Below are positions 1 through 8,334 of a stretch of 64,000 bases of DNA, piece by piece; the first letter of the stretch is position 1; every line of letters begins with the position of its first letter. The stretch lies in the NCBI RefSeq assembly GCF_016584105.1, contig NZ_NRSM01000006.1, positions 1-64,000 of the forward strand. Direction: 5' to 3'. The position numbers and the translations under genes are program-made. The notes below the pieces were generated by a model. That model did not search any database and was not told where the DNA came from. It worked only from the letters and a program-made list of their open reading frames with translations. Source of the DNA: Ectothiorhodospira shaposhnikovii (GTDB taxonomy: Bacteria; Pseudomonadota; Gammaproteobacteria; Ectothiorhodospirales; Ectothiorhodospiraceae).

Positions 1-1
1 C

Positions 2-295
2 AAACCCCATCTCGTGGAGGCACTCACTATGTCGCTGGCTCAGGAATGGATGGATCGCGGCGAAGCCAAAGGGCTCCAGAAAGGCATTCAACAGGGGCTT
101 CAACAGGGCCTTCAACAGGGCGAGGCCCAGACCCTGCTGCGTCAGATCGAGCGCAAATTCGGCGCCCAGGCCAGGATGCACTGCCAACAGCGCGTCCAGC
201 AGGCCGATGAGGCTCAGTTACTCCAGTGGATCGACAACATCCTCACCGCTGAACGCATCGAAGATGTCTTCCAGAACGATGCCTCCCTCCAGTAG
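2..295 (+). CDS. C-terminal part of an Rpn-family recombination-promoting nuclease / PD-(D/E)XK transposase-like protein (5' cut by window)
   Basis: The frame is open to the left edge, so the gene starts outside the window; a GTG at 14 is only an internal candidate. What remains is the typical C-terminal tail of Rpn/PD-(D/E)XK transposase-like proteins: a Gln/Gly-rich stretch with repeated GLQQG units (about residues 20-36 counted from the GTG), then a helical DUF4351-like segment (LLRQIERKFG, then ADEAQLLQWIDNIL). These repeats are known from the family and carry no catalytic residue, so activity cannot be judged. It sits beside transposase remnants, consistent with an accessory region. Confidence 0.65.
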   Translation, partial: KPHLVEALTMSLAQEWMDRGEAKGLQKGIQQGLQQGLQQGEAQTLLRQIERKFGAQARMHCQQRVQQADEAQLLQWIDNILTAERIEDVFQNDASLQ

Positions 296-313
296 TAATC
301 CGCTGCTGTCCAC

Positions 314-451
314 AACCCGGCCACGGATCTGGCCGGGAAACCCATGGAGGGAACCATGCCCCGCCCCCGCTGTGAACAGATTTCGCTCACCGACACCCCC
401 TACTACCACATCATCTCGCGCTGTGTGCGGCGCACCTTCCTCTGCGGGCAG
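314..451 (+). pseudogene. 5' fragment of a REP-associated tyrosine transposase (RAYT)
   Basis: These 138 bases match 1346..1482 almost perfectly. They include the upstream CCGGCCACGG..CTGGCCGGG palindrome, the ribosome binding site GGAGGG, the ATG (356 here, 1387 in the intact copy) and about 30 codons beginning MPRPRCEQISLTDTPYYHII. Homology stops abruptly near 451 and the sequence passes into the 3' flank of the toxin gene. It is therefore a truncated second copy of the RAYT at 1387..2340 and lacks the HUH motif and the catalytic Tyr. Confidence 0.85.
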
Positions 452-480
452 AGTGCGAGGCCTGTCCCCACCCCCTCTCC

Positions 481-828
481 CTATTCCCCCCTAATCCAAC
501 GACTCAGCCGACTCCTCAGGTCGTACAGCCTGGCCTCGGTCACTGACCCCATTTGCCCCAGCAGCAACGCACCGTCCAACACCGCGACACGTGATAGCCG
601 AAAGACACTGGAGACCTTGAGGCCGGAGGCCGCGAACTCCTCAGCCTCCGACCTCAACACCCAGTCGAGACCTGCCTCCGTCTGATGCAGGCGAGAGGAA
701 ATCATGCAGACGAGCCAGTCGTCACGGGCGTGATCGAGCCGCCGCAGCAACAGCACTGGCCTCTTCTTGCTGTGGGTGAGATCGGTGTAGGGGAAGGGCA
801 TCAAGGCAATATGACCGGCACGCTTCAT
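481..828 (-). CDS. MazF/PemK-family type II toxin
   Basis: A 115-residue protein with the MazF/PemK layout. The N-terminus reads GHIALMPFPYTDLTHSKKRP followed by VLLLRR, matching the family's GDIvlvdFPFtDlsgsKkRPalVl strand-loop-strand. PemK/MazF toxins are sequence-specific endoribonucleases that act on mRNA when freed from their antitoxin; this function is inferred from the family. The start codon overlaps the antitoxin stop by 4 bases, which indicates translational coupling in a two-gene operon. The module lies between the head and tail fragments of a broken transposase. No truncation is seen, so it is probably functional. Confidence 0.8.
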   Translation of the reverse strand: MKRAGHIALMPFPYTDLTHSKKRPVLLLRRLDHARDDWLVCMISSRLHQTEAGLDWVLRSEAEEFAASGLKVSSVFRLSRVAVLDGALLLGQMGSVTEARLYDLRSRLSRWIRGE

Positions 829-1058
829 TGCCAGCGTTCCTTGAGGTCATCCTCAGAGTAGAGATCAGGCTCCTCCTCCAATCCACGCGTCGCTTGCTCA
901 ACACTTAGGGCGTGAAACTGCTGATCTGACCAGTCGGTCTGCTCAGCGTCCTTCTCATCACTGTAGCGCTGCTCCAGGAAGGCAACAAAATCAAAAACCT
1001 CCTGCTGGCGAGCGGCCGATAGACGACTGACTTTAGCAATGAGTTCTTCAAGCTGCAT
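825..1058 (-). CDS. Antitoxin of the MazF-like pair (DUF2281/VapB-like)
   Basis: A 77-residue acidic protein beginning MQLEELIAKVSRLSAARQQEV, followed by a helix ending in FLEQRY. This is the usual start of DUF2281-type antitoxins, which often precede MazF- or RelE-like toxins. The second half is very acidic (EEEPDLYSEDD) and would wrap the toxin. The gene comes first in the operon, as is usual for antitoxins, and overlaps the toxin by 4 bases. Autoregulation of the promoter upstream of 1058 is expected from the family but no operator was identified. Confidence 0.7.
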   Translation of the reverse strand: MQLEELIAKVSRLSAARQQEVFDFVAFLEQRYSDEKDAEQTDWSDQQFHALSVEQATRGLEEEPDLYSEDDLKERWQ

Positions 1059-1179
1059 CGCTCTTACCCCATAGAAGCCCCGTTACCGCGATCAGGGTAG
1101 CATAATGCCCGCTGGCTTCTCTCTCTGTGGCCCCACCCCACCGACAGGGCCACAGGATGTCCTGACAAAACAGATACGA

Positions 1180-1271
1180 CCCGGCATCCCGTTTGCCTTC
1201 GAGGATTATCTCGCCCTGGTGGACTACACCGGGCGGGCCATCGACCCGAGAAAGAAAGGCGCCATCGCCAA
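1180..1271 (+). pseudogene. 3' fragment of a REP-associated tyrosine transposase
   Basis: These 92 bases are identical to 2137..2228 of the intact RAYT, encoding PGIPFAFEDYLALVDYTGRA and onward to KKGAIA. The fragment is in frame with the downstream intact copy, so an open frame runs from 1105 to 2340, but it has no start signals of its own. With the head fragment at 314..451 it looks like the two ends of one disrupted RAYT copy whose middle has been replaced by the toxin-antitoxin pair. Confidence 0.85.
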
Positions 1272-1386
1272 AAACACGCAAGAATGCCTGTCCCTATCTC
1301 CCCTCCCGGCTTGGCCGGTCCTCCGCCTTGGGGTAACCTGTCTGGAACCCGGCCACGGACCTGGCCGGGAAACCCTGGAGGGAACC

Positions 1387-2340
1387 ATGCCCCGCCCCCG
1401 CTGTGAACAGATTTCGCTCACCGACACCCCCTACTACCACATCATCTCGCGCTGTGTGCGGCGCACCTTCCTGTGTGGACAGGATCATGCCACCGGCAGG
1501 ACTTTTGAACATCGGCGGCAGTGGATCGAGGATCGCATCCGGCTGCTGGTGTCCCTGTTCGCCGTGGATGTCGCCGCCTATGCGGTGATGTCCAACCATT
1601 ACCACATGGTCATCAAGCTGGACCCGACCCAGGCCGAGTCCTGGTCCGATGACGAAGTGCTGCGGCGCTGGAGTTGTCTGTTCAAGGGGCCGCTACTGGT
1701 CCAGCGCTATCTTGCCGGAGAGTCACAGGAAAGCTACGCGCTGAACCAGGTGACGGAATTCGCCCGGTGCTATCGGCAACGGCTGGCCAGCCTGAGCTGG
1801 TTCATGAAGTGCCTGAACGAACCCATCGCCCGGCAGGCCAATCAGGAGGACGGCTGTACCGGCCATTTCTGGGAAGCGCGATTCAAATCCCAGGCCCTGC
1901 GCACCGAAGCGGCTTTGATCAGTTGCATGGCCTATGTGGATCTCAACCCGGTGCGGGCCGGGATGGCGGATACACCGGAGGCCTCGGAACATACCAGCAT
2001 CCGGGAACGGATCACGCCGAGGTTCGATCTGGCCCAGGCGGTGCGTGAGCAGATGCAGATGGACGCCCTGCTGCGATTCGACGGGCCGGCGAAGCCGCTG
2101 CTACCGTTTGAAGGCGCATTCGCCGAACGGGAACAGCCCGGCATCCCGTTTGCCTTCGAGGATTATCTCGCCCTGGTGGACTACACCGGGCGGGCCATCG
2201 ACCCGAGAAAGAAAGGCGCCATCGCCAATACCCTACCCCCGATCCTGCAGCGGCTGGGATTCACCCCGGATCAGTGGCTGGCACAGAGTACTCAGTTCGA
2301 GGCCCTGTACCGGCAACAGCGACGACGATCAGTGGCCTGA
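1387..2340 (+). CDS. REP-associated tyrosine transposase (Y1/HUH, RAYT)
   Basis: A 317-residue Y1-type transposase. The start ATG at 1387 is chosen because GGAGGG precedes it by five bases and the family's N-terminus begins here; the longer open frame from 1105 reads through a remnant of another copy. The HUH metal-binding motif is seen in SNHYHMVIKLD (about residues 70-80), and the catalytic Tyr is expected in CMAYVDLNPVRAG (about residues 180-192). RAYTs are single-strand nucleases thought to spread REP palindromes. The element lacks terminal inverted repeats typical of IS elements. Palindromic repeats elsewhere in the window (19.3, 29.2, 29.6, 40.4 kb) could be substrates, but that is unproven. 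Confidence 0.85.
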   Translation: MPRPRCEQISLTDTPYYHIISRCVRRTFLCGQDHATGRTFEHRRQWIEDRIRLLVSLFAVDVAAYAVMSNHYHMVIKLDPTQAESWSDDEVLRRWSCLFKGPLLVQRYLAGESQESYALNQVTEFARCYRQRLASLSWFMKCLNEPIARQANQEDGCTGHFWEARFKSQALRTEAALISCMAYVDLNPVRAGMADTPEASEHTSIRERITPRFDLAQAVREQMQMDALLRFDGPAKPLLPFEGAFAEREQPGIPFAFEDYLALVDYTGRAIDPRKKGAIANTLPPILQRLGFTPDQWLAQSTQFEALYRQQRRRSVA

Positions 2341-2575
2341 CGGCTCTCCCTCTCCTCCCTCTCTCACGGGTGTTCCACGCTGCGGTGATGCACCGGGGAT
2401 GCCCCCTGCCCGATGATCATCGACCAAGGCAGATATCGCGGGGCAATCAGGGGATGACCGGGGGTAAAGGCTCGAAAAATGGAGAAAACACGAGAAAAGC
2501 GGGCTTCACATAATGGCTAAATATGCGAACCTCCGACTAAAACACTCAAGAGTGCCTGTCTCTATCCTCTCCGGC
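2341..2575. other. Intergenic stretch without a convincing gene
   Basis: Nothing gene-like is seen between the RAYT stop and the terminator hairpin at 2576. The string AGTGCCTGTCTCTATCC near 2551 resembles ATGCCTGTCCCTATCTCC near 1284 and GCCTGTCCCCACCCCC near 459. Each lies downstream of a RAYT copy or fragment, so this may be a conserved flank of the element. Confidence 0.4.
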
Positions 2576-2616
2576 AAAAAAAAGCGAGCCCCCTTAGCAG
2601 GGGGCTCGCTTTTTTA
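2576..2616. terminator. Bidirectional rho-independent terminator
   Basis: A perfect 10-bp stem, GCGAGCCCCC / GGGGGCTCGC with a six-base loop, is flanked by an A-run on the left and a T-run on the right. It can therefore end transcripts from both sides: the minus-strand secreted-protein gene and anything reading rightward from the RAYT. Confidence 0.85.
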
Positions 2617-2629
2617 CATCCTAAGCCAA

Positions 2630-2664
2630 GTTCATGGCTGGAGCATTTTGCTCCAGCCATGAAC
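2630..2664. repeat. Perfect 16-bp inverted repeat with 3-base loop
   Basis: GTTCATGGCTGGAGCA and its exact complement are separated by TTT. The repeat lies between the stop of the frameshifted secreted-protein gene and the terminator at 2576, so it would form a strong 3'-UTR hairpin in that transcript. No U-run follows it in either direction, so it is not itself a terminator. Confidence 0.8.
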
Positions 2665-2675
2665 CAAAGAAGGGC

Positions 2676-4344
2676 TTAGTTAGGCTCAACGCGGTGACGG
2701 AAACCACCACCATACTGGTTGAGGCTGCCGGTGGCAGTCTGACCTTCATTGACGAACTGGTAGGCAGCAAAGCCGATCGCGGGCAGACCATCGCCAGCAC
2801 GGTTACCACCAGGCACCACATCCAGCGCCATGTCGATCCAGCCGGCGGTATGGTCACCCACAGGGATCACACCAACGGTCTGCTGCGCACCCAGCACATC
2901 AGACTGGGTAACGGCACCACCCTGGCCCTGACGAATGCTGAACACGTTGGCTTCCCAGCACAGGTTCAGACCTTCGGTGACACCGGGGATACCAGGGGAG
3001 AAGCCCAGATCCGGATCGGTGGGGGGCACGAACTCCAGTTCTTCTCTATCCCACACTTCAACGCCGATGGCTTCGCAGGATTGAGCAGTGGCGTAATTGA
3101 AGTTTTCACCAATGGGGTTGATGCCAAAAGGTGCTACCGCAGCAGCCACTGCGCCGGTTGCCGAGTTGAAGGGACCGGAGACGTGATAACGCTTGGTCGG
3201 CAGGGTCACCACCCAGTCAGTTGCCGCGCCCAGGGCGGGATCCACAAAGAACTCGTTCTGCAGAGCCACAGCGCCAAGTGCATCGGTGACGCGCACAATC
3301 TGCGCCGTACCACCATTACCAGCATCCAAGGGGCCCATCATCTGGACAGAAATATTGACCTGCGGGCTTTCATTATCGTAGGCAGTACTCAAGGAAGGCA
3401 GATCCCAGAACTGCAGCAGATCGCCAGTAGCCACATCCGTCTTCACGAAGACCAAGCCACGATCAGCGGTGGATTCTCTCAGATCCGCAAGTCTGCTAGA
3501 ACTCTGGGAGAAGAACATCGGCCCCAGCACATCAGCATCAGCCGCAATACCATCAGCCAAATTCTGACTCCGCAGCACCGTCATGTCTGTCCATCGGGAT
3601 ATAGGTGGCATCATCAACATTGATGATCGCGGCGCTACCGAACAGACCACCAGAGGGCGGCTCAAACTGAGCCGACAGGTCCACATCGGCAACCGTGGCA
3701 GAAGTCGCGGATGCCAAAGTCCCAACGTAGTTGTTGGGACGCAGGGTCGGGAGCTGCTGGTTCAGATCACGGAAGACATCGCAGTTGCGCGGTACGCCGT
3801 CCACGTGCTTGGCATAATAGGAAAGCTGGCTGGTAATACCATCCATAGCCGTCGTTTTGGCCAGGGTTGCCATCTCAATGATTTCCACATAGCCCTCGCG
3901 GATACGGGCTGCCGGATCACCACCTTCATAGACATCGGCGTCGAGCAGGGCGACGATCTCGTCCAGGTAGGTGGTCTTCACGGTGGCGCCACTGCTGGCT
4001 GCAGTGCTGCCCACGCGACCCCAGGTGCAGGAGGTGTCGCCAGTGACCAGAACGGGGGTACCGTCAGCCTTCTGGGTCAACGCGGCGGACCACACGTCCT
4101 TGGGTGACATGTAGACGTGGAAGTCGAGGGAGTCTTCGGAGCCCTTGGCTTCGCGGAAGCGAATCTTCACGGCCTTGAAGTCAGTCGTGGTGTTGACGAT
4201 GTTGATGTACGTTTCGTTGCCAGCCTCTGTGGTGTAGTAGGGCACAAGCAGCATATTGCCCGTTTCTGCCTTCTCCACCGCATGGGCCGAGCCCATGGCC
4301 ACCAGGCTCGAAGCCACTGCAGCCGCCAAAATTTTCTTTTGCAT
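2676..4344 (-). pseudogene. Secreted protein of unknown function, broken by one frameshift
   Basis: Two overlapping frames together make one protein of about 555 residues. The first (3553..4344) has a signal peptide (MQKKILAAAVASSLVAMGSAHA) and the segment VKIRFREAKGSEDSLDFHVY followed by MSPKDVW. It runs to YIPMDRHD and then off-frame to a stop at 3553. The second continues without a start from TVLRSQNLADGI to a stop at 2676. The shift lies between 3553 and 3594. The two halves have matching composition (Cys-poor, Ala/Gly/Val-rich), and the second has no ribosome binding site, so one original gene is the simplest reading. The family is a secreted proteobacterial type I recognise only by the vRFREa..S.d.lDF..y.SP.DvW pattern. 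Sequencing error or real decay cannot be separated here. Confidence 0.75.
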
Positions 4345-4488
4345 CCTACTTCTCCGTTTGATTGCGTTTCAGTACTGAACTAAAAGTTTGGGATTGCGCT
4401 TGACAAAATGTGAGCCCGGCATGCCAGCCAGCCCGCACCCGCACCCATTGTACATGATACAAGGCGAAAGGCCACACCCCTCACCGCA

Positions 4489-4902
4489 TCAGCGGCGGGG
4501 AAGGTGCCACCAGTCGCCGTCCACGCGGACCCATCGTTCCTCCATGGGCCGCTGGTTCTCGTACGCATCCATGCGGGGCATGGCCACCCGATACGTGAGC
4601 ATCACCGTGACCGTGCAGGCGTCCTCTTCCTGGCACGTGACGGAACGCACGCTGGCGTCCTTCCAACTGACGGCCCCGCCGAAGCGGGCCCGGTACCGGG
4701 GCAGGCTGTTGTTCGCCCTGTAGCCCGGAGTGAGGTAACTATAGGCCTTTTCCAGATCGCCCGCCAGCAGGGCATCACGCCTCTCCTGGGCGCGCTGGGC
4801 GACCCGCTCTTCCGCGGACTGTTCCGGAGCCGGTTGCCATCCGGCACAGCCCGTGGCGACGAAAAGCACCATCAAGACGACCAATGGTTTGAACATCGAC
4901 AC
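4489..4902 (-). CDS. Small lipoprotein of unknown function at the end of the type II secretion operon
   Basis: A protein of about 137 residues with a lipoprotein signal: hydrophobic LVVLMVLFVATGC, where Cys would be lipidated. A GTG at 4902 is preferred because AGGGAGG lies 8 bases upstream; an ATG at 4896 is the alternative. The mature part (ERVAQRAQERRDALLAGDLEKAYSYLTPGYR, then an aromatic C-terminus VRVDGDWWHLPRR) resembles small NTF2-like or DUF4440-like folds, but that is weak. It lies about 50 bases downstream of gspD on the same strand, so a link to secretin assembly is possible. It shows no clear similarity to GspS pilotins. Confidence 0.65.
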   Translation of the reverse strand: MSMFKPLVVLMVLFVATGCAGWQPAPEQSAEERVAQRAQERRDALLAGDLEKAYSYLTPGYRANNSLPRYRARFGGAVSWKDASVRSVTCQEEDACTVTVMLTYRVAMPRMDAYENQRPMEERWVRVDGDWWHLPRR

Positions 4903-4955
4903 TACAACAACCTCCCTTCTATGGCGAATGAGTATCTGGAGATAATTTTGGCAAG

Positions 4956-7214
4956 TCAAGGGCTAGCCGCCGGTTCTTCAGACGGGTTGTCATTTCCGGC
5001 GGGCGGACGGGGGGCATGGCCCGGCAACAGCCCCCGGTGATGGAAACTCTCCTCCAGCCCCTCCAGCCGCCGGCGGTATTCGTCGGTGATGGCGCGGGCC
5101 GCTTCCCGGTCGCCGGCCACCCGGGGGGTGAGCAGCACGATCAGCTCGGTGCGGCGGGTTTCGTCCACGCTCTGGCGGAAGACATTGCCCAGCAGGGGGA
5201 TATCCTTGAGCACGGGAATGCCCCGGCGCAGGGTACGCTGGTTTTCACGGATGAGGCCGCCCAGGACGATGGTTTCGCCGCTCTGCACCGCCACCGTGGA
5301 CTGGATGTCGCGGGTGGAGATGGTGGGGGAATCAATGTTGGAGCTCTGGGTGGCGGAGACATCGCTCACCTCCTGCACCACCTCCATGGTGACCAGGCCG
5401 CCGGCGTTGACCCGGGGGGTGACGCTGAGCAGCACCCCGGTGTCCCGGAACGAGATGGTGCTGGTGACGATGGGGGTGTCGGAACTGGTGCTGACAGACT
5501 CGCCGGTGCGCACCGGCACCTGGTCGCCCACCCGCAGGTGGGCGGTGCGGTTGTCCAGCACCATCAGCGAGGGGGAGGACAGCACATTGATGCGTTCGTC
5601 CTCGGCCAGGGCGTTGAGCACGGCGCGCACGTCGCCGGCGGCGTCGATCACCGAGTAGTTGAAGCCGGGAAACTGCCGGGCCAGGCTGCTGCCCTCGGCA
5701 AAGATGCCCTCACCGGTGCGGCTGCCCAGGTTGTCGCGGAACAGCCATTGCAGGCCGAAGCTCAGTTCGTCGGTGAGGGTGACCTCGACGATGGTGGCAT
5801 CCACCAGCACCTGCAGGGGTTCGATGTCCAGTTCCGCCAGGATCTTCCTGAGGTTCTCGTAGTCGCCGGCCTGGGCCAGCACGATGAGGGCGTTGTTGAC
5901 GGTATCGGCCACCACGCGGATGTTGCCCAGTTCGCTCTCCCCCTCCCCCTGTACGCCGTTACCGCCGGGGGTGAAGGCGGCGGTGGTCGTGGTGGTGGGA
6001 GACGTGGTGGCGGCAGTGGTGCCGGTGCCGCGGCGTCCCAGTTCGGCGGTGGCCTGGCCGGGGGCCAGACGGGCGCTGTCGCGGCCATCCAGGACGCTGT
6101 CCCGCTGGGGAACCTGAACATTGACATCGTAGAGCTGGTTGAGCACCTGGGCGATGGCGGCGGCATCGGAGTTCTGCAGCCGGTAGACATAGACGCTGCG
6201 CCCCCGGGCATCGCCCTGGGCACGGTCCAGGCGTCGGATCCAGGTTTCCGCCTCCTTCAGGTAGCGGGGCTGGGGGGTGACCACCATGACCGAACCCAGC
6301 CGGTTCATGGGGATGAAGCGGAACAGGCCCGCCAGCGGGCCGTCATCCGCTGCGGCCATGATCTGGCCCAGTTCGCCGGCGATGACCTCCGGCTCGATGT
6401 TGTCCAGGGGGAACAGGCCCACGGACATGCCCTGGAGCAGGTCCACGTCGAACAGGTCCACGGCCTCTTCGGCGGCCTGCAGGTCGCGGGAGACGCCGGT
6501 GACGATGAGCAGGTTGCGAACCCGGTCGGCCCTCACCTCGGCGCCGGGGGCCATGAGGGGTTCGAGGATCTTCTGCATCTCGGCGGCGGCGATGTATTCC
6601 AGGGGCATGATGCGCACCTGATAACCGGGGGGCACGGGACGTCCCACCCGTCCCAGGCGCAGGCGGTGGCCAGCCCGGGCGGCATCCTGCAGACGCAAAA
6701 TGCGCCACAGATTCTGGTCGGGATCATGGACCATGGCGATGCCGTTCATGTGCAGCACCTGCTCCAGGGTGCTGAGCACGGCGGACTCCGCCAGGGGGCG
6801 GGTGGTCTGCAGGGTAACGCGGCCGTCCACGTTGCCGGCGATGGTGAAATTCTGGCCCAGCATGTCTTCCAGCACCGCGGAGAGCACTTCGCGGACATTG
6901 GCGTTCTCGAAATTGAGGCTGATGTCGCCGTCGGGCAGGCGCCGAGCCGGGGCCAGGGCGGCAGGGTTGATGAGGCGGCCGGAACCGGGGTAGATCTCCA
7001 CCCGGCGTTCGGCGGGTTCGGCGGTTTCCGCCTCGGGGCGCAGGGTGATGCGGCGGTCGGGACCGGGAATGGCATCCCGGGCCAGGCGCTCGGCGGAGGC
7101 CGGCGGCGCGGTCGGGGCGTCGGGGCGGGGCGCGGGACCGGCACAGCCCGCCAGGACCGCCAGGGCCAGGAGGCCGGCGGCAAGTGCGGTGATGCGGACA
7201 GGACTGCGGTGCAT
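4956..7214 (-). CDS. gspD: Type II secretion secretin GspD
   Basis: A 752-residue outer-membrane secretin. It begins with a lipoprotein-type signal (LLALAVLAGC, Cys24), which suits secretins that reach the outer membrane by the Lol pathway. The order is N0 (about 95-175, starting DISLNFENANVREVLSAVLE), N1, N2 and N3 (about 195-500), then the secretin barrel (about 540-725) with GETIVLGGLIRENQ and IPLLGNVF, the family's hallmark. A long Thr/Ala/Gly-rich loop (around 6000) interrupts N3, as in other GspD proteins. Start 7214 is chosen for the GGAG just upstream; an in-frame ATG at 7232 is the alternative. It is the next-to-last gene of the operon and forms the exit channel for folded periplasmic substrates. 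Confidence 0.95.
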   Translation of the reverse strand: MHRSPVRITALAAGLLALAVLAGCAGPAPRPDAPTAPPASAERLARDAIPGPDRRITLRPEAETAEPAERRVEIYPGSGRLINPAALAPARRLPDGDISLNFENANVREVLSAVLEDMLGQNFTIAGNVDGRVTLQTTRPLAESAVLSTLEQVLHMNGIAMVHDPDQNLWRILRLQDAARAGHRLRLGRVGRPVPPGYQVRIMPLEYIAAAEMQKILEPLMAPGAEVRADRVRNLLIVTGVSRDLQAAEEAVDLFDVDLLQGMSVGLFPLDNIEPEVIAGELGQIMAAADDGPLAGLFRFIPMNRLGSVMVVTPQPRYLKEAETWIRRLDRAQGDARGRSVYVYRLQNSDAAAIAQVLNQLYDVNVQVPQRDSVLDGRDSARLAPGQATAELGRRGTGTTAATTSPTTTTTAAFTPGGNGVQGEGESELGNIRVVADTVNNALIVLAQAGDYENLRKILAELDIEPLQVLVDATIVEVTLTDELSFGLQWLFRDNLGSRTGEGIFAEGSSLARQFPGFNYSVIDAAGDVRAVLNALAEDERINVLSSPSLMVLDNRTAHLRVGDQVPVRTGESVSTSSDTPIVTSTISFRDTGVLLSVTPRVNAGGLVTMEVVQEVSDVSATQSSNIDSPTISTRDIQSTVAVQSGETIVLGGLIRENQRTLRRGIPVLKDIPLLGNVFRQSVDETRRTELIVLLTPRVAGDREAARAITDEYRRRLEGLEESFHHRGLLPGHAPRPPAGNDNPSEEPAASP

Positions 7215-7245
7215 GGTGACTCCGGTTGGCATGTGGGTCGCGGGT

Positions 7246-7722
7246 TCAGTAATCGCGCAGGGGCAGGGTCTGACTGTGTCCGTTGCGGGTGAAACGGACC
7301 TGCTGGGTGTCGATGACCTCCAGACGCCAGCCCTGCAACTCATCTCCCGGGCGCAGGCGATGGATCCGGCCCTGGGGGTCCGCCAACAAGGCCAACCGTC
7401 CCTCGGGACCACCCAGGACGGCCTGCAGGGCGGCGCGCAGAGGCTCGGGCGGGCGCTGCGGCGGTGCCGGGCGCTCCGCTTCCGCCGGTGCCTCGGGCGA
7501 TGCCTCGGGGGGGCGGCGGGTTTCGCTGAACAGGGGACGATCGGCGATCATGGCCACCTGCTCCACCCCCGGGCCGGGCCGGGCCTGACCGATCTCCAGG
7601 ACCGGCGGCGTGCCGATCCCGGCCGCGGTCGGGGCCGGCGGAGACTGGGGGCCGGCGGGCAGCAGCAGCCACTGCAGGATCAGCAGGCACAGGAGGATGG
7701 GATGAAGGCTCCACCAGGGCAT
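7246..7722 (-). CDS. GspC-like inner-membrane protein, HR domain only
   Basis: A 158-residue protein with a single N-terminal membrane helix (LHPILLCLLILQWLLLPAG), a Pro/Ala-rich linker, and a C-terminal homology-region-like domain (LQAVLGGPEGRLALLADPQG, then RLRPGDELQGWRLEVIDTQQVRF). This resembles the N-terminal half of GspC/PulC, which links the secretin N0 domain to the inner-membrane platform. It lacks the PDZ or coiled-coil domain of classical GspC and is about half the usual length. It is immediately upstream of gspD, as gspC usually is. A GspN/GspP-type naming is equally possible. Confidence 0.7.
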   Translation of the reverse strand: MPWWSLHPILLCLLILQWLLLPAGPQSPPAPTAAGIGTPPVLEIGQARPGPGVEQVAMIADRPLFSETRRPPEASPEAPAEAERPAPPQRPPEPLRAALQAVLGGPEGRLALLADPQGRIHRLRPGDELQGWRLEVIDTQQVRFTRNGHSQTLPLRDY

Positions 7723-7734
7723 CGGTGTGTTCCT

Positions 7735-8334
7735 CTAGCCGTCGGCGGGGGCGCGCATGAGGGCGGCCACCTCAAGGCGGATGTCCAGTACCACCGGCTG
7801 ATCCGGGGCATTGCGGCGGACCCGTCGGCGATCCGGCTGCAGGCTCAGGTGCTGGACCATGAGCAGGGGCTGGTGGTTCTCCACCGCCCGCAGCAGGGCG
7901 GCCAGGGCCGCCATGTCGCCGCCCAGATTGAGGCGTACCGCCACCCGGGTGGCGTGGGGGCCTTCCACCGGACTGAGTACCTGGGCGCTGCCGATGGTGA
8001 TGCCGTGGCGCTCCGCCAGTTCACTGATGATCTGCTGCAGGTCCGCCGCCGCCAGGGCCGGGGCGGTGCGTTCGATATAGGCGCCGGAACGTTTCAGGGC
8101 CGCCTCCAGGGCGGCCACCTCCGCCTGCACGCCGGGCAGGCGCTCCAGGGCCTGGTGGGTGCGCTCCAGACGGTGGCGGCCCTGGTCGATGGCATCGGCG
8201 TAGTGACGGTGCTGGGCCACCAGCGGTCCCAGCACCAGCAGGGGCAGCAGGATCAGCGGCAGTGCCAGCAGGGTGGCGGCGAGCAGGCGCTGGCGGTCGG
8301 GCGGCAGGGCGCGCAGCCGGGCGGCAAGGTTCAT
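7735..8334 (-). CDS. gspM: Type II secretion protein GspM
   Basis: A 199-residue bitopic inner-membrane protein. There is one N-terminal helix (LLAATLLALPLILLPLLVLG), a coiled-coil region (about 45-85), and a PilO/GspM-like ferredoxin fold (SELAERHGITIGSAQVLSPV, then VAVRLNLGGDMAALAALLRAVE). GspM pairs with GspL to form the inner-membrane assembly platform around GspE and GspF. It overlaps gspL by 4 bases, so the two are translationally coupled. The length is normal for the GspMb type. Confidence 0.85.
   Translation of the reverse strand: MNLAARLRALPPDRQRLLAATLLALPLILLPLLVLGPLVAQHRHYADAIDQGRHRLERTHQALERLPGVQAEVAALEAALKRSGAYIERTAPALAAADLQQIISELAERHGITIGSAQVLSPVEGPHATRVAVRLNLGGDMAALAALLRAVENHQPLLMVQHLSLQPDRRRVRRNAPDQPVVLDIRLEVAALMRAPADG

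Noticed and set aside
1105-1386. Longer N-terminus for the intact transposase
   Set aside because: This part reads through a tail fragment of another RAYT copy and has no start signal; the conserved N-terminus and ribosome site begin at 1387.
4395-4420. TTGACA-type promoter upstream of the frameshifted gene
   Set aside because: The best TTGTCA on the minus strand has no convincing -10 hexamer at 16-18 bases.
5016-7292. A 758-codon open frame on the plus strand
   Set aside because: It lies antisense to gspD; its Gly/His/Gln-rich translation is typical of a shadow in high-GC DNA. The same holds for long plus-strand frames at 12421-13929 and 13673-16018 and 30843-33875.
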